From Sporichthyaceae bacterium (lineage in GTDB: Bacteria > Actinomycetota > Actinomycetes > JACCYY01): 8,166 bases of DNA. Positions 6,236-8,166 of this stretch are shown here, one piece after another. A program made the position numbers and the translations under genes. Location: contig JACCYY010000237.1 in NCBI GenBank assembly GCA_013696235.1, positions 1-8,166 of the forward strand, given 5' to 3'. Positions within the stretch are counted from its first letter, which is position 1; each line of letters opens with the position of its first letter. The notes under the pieces are model-generated. The model did not search any database and was not told where the DNA came from. It saw only the letters and a list, made by a program, of their open reading frames with translations.

Positions 6236-6688
6236 TCAGCGACCGCGCTTGGTCTGCGCCCGCGCCTCGCGGTAGCGCTCGACGTACGCGTCGACCGAGA
6301 GCCGTCCGACCGCCTTGGCGATCGGCTCGAGCGCGAGGTGGTCGAGGGACTTGAACCGGACGCAGCTCTTGCCCATGTCGAGCTTCTTGCCCGACTTCGC
6401 GTACTCCTCGCGGAACCAGGTCTCCTCGTCGCCGTACGCGCTCATGAGGTAGAGCGACATGGAGTTCTTCTGGTTGGCGAGTGCGAGATAGCCGAGCGGC
6501 TGGCCGTTGTACGTGTCGGGGAGCCGCTCGAGCGGGACGGACCAGGTGATCATCCCCCAGGACATCGACTCCTCGTAGCCCGCGGGCAGGTGGGCGTTCA
6601 CCAGGTCGCGGACCGTCGCGATCGCGGTCCGTCGGTCTTCGGGCAGCTCGGCGAGGTAGGCCTCGACGGTCGTCGCACTGCTCGGCAG
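6236..6688 (-). CDS. DUF1801 domain protein with probable CTG start
   Basis: A 150-residue protein of the DUF1801 (YdhG-like) family, a small α/β fold of unsettled function; a Bacillus member has been described as a frataxin-like iron chaperone, which cannot be transferred safely. The sequence shows the usual N-terminal TTVEAYLAELPEDRRTAI and VRDLV segment, then HLPAGYEESMSWGMITWSVP, a central region LGYLALANQKNSMSLYLM, and KSCVRFKSLDHLALEPIAKAV toward the end. The first GTG in frame (6601) would remove the conserved N-terminal helix. No ATG, GTG or TTG occurs between 6601 and the overlap with the divergent gene. A CTG at 6688 has GGAGG 5 nt upstream and gives MPSSATTVEAYL, which fits the family, so I use it. 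It precedes the S9 peptidase gene in the same direction and diverges from the VOC gene 57 bp away. Confidence 0.82.
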   Translation of the reverse strand: MPSSATTVEAYLAELPEDRRTAIATVRDLVNAHLPAGYEESMSWGMITWSVPLERLPDTYNGQPLGYLALANQKNSMSLYLMSAYGDEETWFREEYAKSGKKLDMGKSCVRFKSLDHLALEPIAKAVGRLSVDAYVERYREARAQTKRGR

Positions 6689-6693
6689 GGTCC

Positions 6694-6698
6694 CCTCC
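6694..6698 (-). promoter_or_regulatory. Ribosome-binding site that fixes the CTG start of the DUF1801 gene
   Basis: On the minus strand GGAGG, within GGGAGGGG, ends 5 nt before the CTG at 6688. It is the strongest Shine-Dalgarno match in the window and is the main reason to accept a non-standard start codon here. Confidence 0.6.
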
Positions 6699-6732
6699 CA
6701 CGTCGTCCCGGGCCGTCGTCGGAACCGCCTGC

Positions 6733-6738
6733 CATCAT
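6733..6738 (+). promoter_or_regulatory. Weak leaderless-type -10 candidate for the VOC gene
   Basis: CATCAT retains the A at position 2 and T at position 6 of TANNNT and ends 7 nt before the ATG at 6746. There is no Shine-Dalgarno sequence for this gene. Weak on its own; listed because its spacing agrees with the other starts in this window. Confidence 0.22.
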
Positions 6739-6745
6739 GCCGCTC

Positions 6746-7132
6746 ATGACTGGGTTGCAGATGAGCGAGGTCACGTTCGACGCGCGGGACGCCGGCCGGC
6801 TCGCGCGATTCTGGGCCGATTCGCTCGGCTGGGACGTCGGGCCCGGGGCGTCAGAGTTCGTCGCGACCGTCGGTGGCCCGGCGCGGCCTCCGGACTCGCT
6901 GCCGATGCTCTTCGTCCAGGTGCCGGAGCCGAAGGCGGGCAAGGATCGGATCCACCTGGATCTGCACGCCGACGACATCGCCAGCGAGGCGGCGCGGTTG
7001 GTCGAACTTGGCGCCAGCGTCGTCCACGAGAGGCGCGAGTGGGGCCACCACTGGATCACGCTGCAAGACCCCGAGGGCAACGAGTTCTGCATCGCGCACC
7101 CAGACGAGGCGGTAGCCGAGCCAGCCACCTGA
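6746..7132 (+). CDS. VOC family (glyoxalase-like) protein
   Basis: A 128-residue protein of the vicinal oxygen chelate superfamily, closest in style to the Glyoxalase-like (Glyoxalase_6) group. It has two βαβββ-type halves. The first holds VTFDARDAGRLARFWADSLGW; the second holds DRIHLDLHADDIASEAARLV, LGASVV and WITLQDPEGNEFCIAHP. His70 (IHLDL) and Glu113 (NEFC) are at the positions where VOC proteins usually place metal ligands. The substrate is unknown; members include glyoxalases, dioxygenases and drug-binding proteins. Starts at 6737, 6746 and 6761 are in frame. 6746 is chosen because it leaves a normal N-terminus for the family. The frame stays open far upstream, but only as antisense of the DUF1801 and peptidase genes. 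It is divergent from the DUF1801 gene, and the helicase gene follows after 86 bp. Confidence 0.88.
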   Translation: MTGLQMSEVTFDARDAGRLARFWADSLGWDVGPGASEFVATVGGPARPPDSLPMLFVQVPEPKAGKDRIHLDLHADDIASEAARLVELGASVVHERREWGHHWITLQDPEGNEFCIAHPDEAVAEPAT

Positions 7133-7156
7133 CCGTCTGCGACCGCAGCGAGCGGT
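7131..7156 (+). terminator. Possible weak hairpin after the VOC gene
   Basis: GACCG pairs with CGGTT (one G-U), enclosing CTGC-GACC-GCAG, starting at the VOC stop codon. There is no T-run. The rest of 7157-7206 shows no recognisable signal. Offered only as the best candidate for a transcript end in this gap. Confidence 0.2.
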
Positions 7157-7206
7157 TGGTCGTCCACCACCGGCCCCGTGGTTCCGGCGAGCGGGCGAGC
7201 CGGTCG

Positions 7207-7212
7207 TACGGT
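7207..7212 (+). promoter_or_regulatory. Leaderless-type -10 box for the DinG-like helicase gene
   Basis: TACGGT ends exactly 6 nt before the GTG at 7219, the same geometry as at dapF. No Shine-Dalgarno sequence precedes the GTG. No convincing -35 is seen 17-18 bp upstream, and no obvious LexA-type operator (GAAC-N4-GTTC) was found in the gap. Confidence 0.48.
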
Positions 7213-7218
7213 GGCGCA

Positions 7219-8166
7219 GTGGCAGCGCCGACCGCACCGGAGGACGACGAGCCGTCGCTCCTTGCCCTGCTCCAGGCGGCGGTCGAGGGCGTGGGTGGGA
7301 GCGAGCGGTCTGGCCAGGTGCAGATGGCCGAGGCGGTGTCCGAGGCGATGGCGTCCGAGCGGCACCTGCTCGTCCAGGCCGGTACGGGCACGGGGAAGTC
7401 CCTCGCGTACCTCGTCCCGGCGCTGCTCCACGGCGAGCGGGTCGTGATCGCGACCGCCACACTGGCGCTGCAGTCCCAGCTCGTCGACCGTGACCTGCCC
7501 CGCGTGGTCCGCTCGGTCGCTCCCCTTCTCGGTCGGACCCCTTCGTACGCGCTGGTGAAGGGACGGGCGAACTACGCCTGCCTGAACCGCGTGCGCGGTG
7601 GGGTGCCCGACGAGCAGGGCACGCTCGTCGAGATCGCGCCGTCCTCGACGCTCGGCCAGGAGGTGCTGCGGGTCCGGCGCTGGGTCGACCAGACCGACAC
7701 CGGCGATCGCGACGAGCTCGTCCCGGGCGTCTCGGACCGGGCCTGGTCGCAGACGTCGGTCTCCGCGCGGGAGTGCCTGGGTGCGGACCGCTGCCCGGAG
7801 GGCGCGGCCTGCTTCGCCGAGCGCGCCCGCTGGACGGCGCGGCGGTCCGACGTCGTGGTGACCAATCACGCCCTGCTCGCGATCGACGCCTTGCACAACC
7901 GCACGGTGCTGCCCGACCACGACGTGCTCGTGGTCGACGAGGCGCACGAGCTCGTGGCGCGGGTGACCGGCGCGGCGAGTGCCGAGCTGACCGCGTCGAT
8001 GGTCGAGCGCGCTGCCAGGTTCGCTCGGGCGCCGGCTAGCCCCGAGCTCGCCGACCCGCTCGACGACGCCGGCATCGGTCTCGGGCTGGCGCTCGCCGAT
8101 GTCGCGGTCGGTCGGCTCGACGAGCTGCCGGCGGCGCTGGTCGGGGCGCTCGCCGCCGTCCGGGAC
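7219..8166 (+). CDS. dinG: DinG/XPD-like ATP-dependent DNA helicase, 5' part
   Basis: The frame is open from a GTG at 7219 to the window end, giving 316 residues of a protein that in this family is about 650-700 long. It is a superfamily 2 iron-sulfur 5'-3' helicase acting on forked DNA, R-loops or repair intermediates. Visible in order: the Q-motif-like region QVQMAEAVSEAM, Walker A GTGTGKS (55-61), motif Ia VIATATLALQSQLV, four cysteines at 121, 186, 192 and 198 in the spacing expected for the 4Fe-4S domain, VVVTNHALL (212-220) and the DEAH box at 240-243. The motor's second half lies outside the window. Actinobacteria often carry this helicase next to hflX or lexA, which fits here. The GTG is supported by a -10 box 6 nt upstream and by the usual short lead before the Q motif. 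Confidence 0.92.
   Translation, partial: MAAPTAPEDDEPSLLALLQAAVEGVGGSERSGQVQMAEAVSEAMASERHLLVQAGTGTGKSLAYLVPALLHGERVVIATATLALQSQLVDRDLPRVVRSVAPLLGRTPSYALVKGRANYACLNRVRGGVPDEQGTLVEIAPSSTLGQEVLRVRRWVDQTDTGDRDELVPGVSDRAWSQTSVSARECLGADRCPEGAACFAERARWTARRSDVVVTNHALLAIDALHNRTVLPDHDVLVVDEAHELVARVTGAASAELTASMVERAARFARAPASPELADPLDDAGIGLGLALADVAVGRLDELPAALVGALAAVRD

Noticed and set aside
4737..6701. A 654-codon minus-strand open frame covering the peptidase and DUF1801 region
   Set aside because: Arg/Pro/Ala-rich low-complexity shadow of the correct peptidase and DUF1801 frames on the same strand.
4637..6736. A very long open frame on the plus strand leading into the VOC gene
   Set aside because: It runs antisense through the peptidase and DUF1801 genes, both well supported by motifs. 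Its translation is Val/Arg/Asp-rich with no domain. Such open frames are expected opposite GC-rich codons; only the part from 6746 is a real gene.
7133..7218. A LexA operator upstream of the helicase gene
   Set aside because: No GAAC-N4-GTTC-like sequence was found in the gap, so SOS control of this helicase is not supported by the sequence.
6598..7947. A 449-codon minus-strand open frame across the VOC gene and the helicase
   Set aside because: Its sequence is an antisense reading of VOC and of the helicase Walker A and DEAH regions. No ribosome-binding site or recognisable domain.

Overview
The window is dense, very GC-rich DNA with GC-ending codons, and reads as the chromosome of a high-GC Gram-positive actinobacterium. 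The order (miaA-upstream extradiol-dioxygenase-like gene, small MT0933-type antitoxin-like gene, miaA, dapF, hflX, then a DinG-type helicase) is the core-genome arrangement I associate with Nocardioidaceae and relatives. The family-level placement is an inference from memory of gene order, not a computed result. No RNA gene, CRISPR array, insertion sequence, attachment site or replication origin was seen, and no stretch longer than about 120 bp lacks a gene.

Layout. 1-180 (+) is the 3' end of a class III extradiol dioxygenase-like gene. 201-527 (-) is a small lysine- and alanine-rich antitoxin-like protein. 647-1564 (+) is miaA (tRNA A37 dimethylallyltransferase), followed with almost no gap by dapF at 1588-2490 (+) (diaminopimelate epimerase). 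2436-2708 (-) is a 90-residue acidic protein of unknown function whose end overlaps the 3' end of dapF antisense. It diverges from hflX at 2783-4261 (+) (ribosome-associated GTPase). 4340-6202 (-) is a cytosolic S9 prolyl-oligopeptidase-family peptidase, preceded by a DUF1801 protein at 6236-6688 (-). These two probably form a short operon. 6746-7132 (+) is a glyoxalase/VOC-fold protein, divergent from the DUF1801 gene. 7219-8166 (+) is the first 316 residues of a DinG/XPD-like iron-sulfur helicase that runs off the window.

How the genes work together. miaA, dapF and hflX serve tRNA modification, lysine/peptidoglycan precursor synthesis and ribosome rescue. They are housekeeping neighbours rather than one pathway. 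The S9 peptidase, DUF1801 and VOC genes look like a small accessory block between hflX and the helicase.

The most useful non-gene signals are start sites. At several genes there is no Shine-Dalgarno sequence, but a TANNNT-like -10 box ends 6 or 7 nt before the start codon (dapF, S9 peptidase, helicase; weaker at miaA and VOC), the pattern of leaderless actinobacterial transcripts. In contrast, the DUF1801 gene has a strong GGAGG placed 5 nt before a CTG codon, and no ATG, GTG or TTG is available in frame that would keep its conserved N-terminus. I found no convincing undescribed multi-gene system. The remaining points of interest are small: the unknown acidic protein, a 14-bp perfect palindrome upstream of hflX, and the antisense overlap at dapF.
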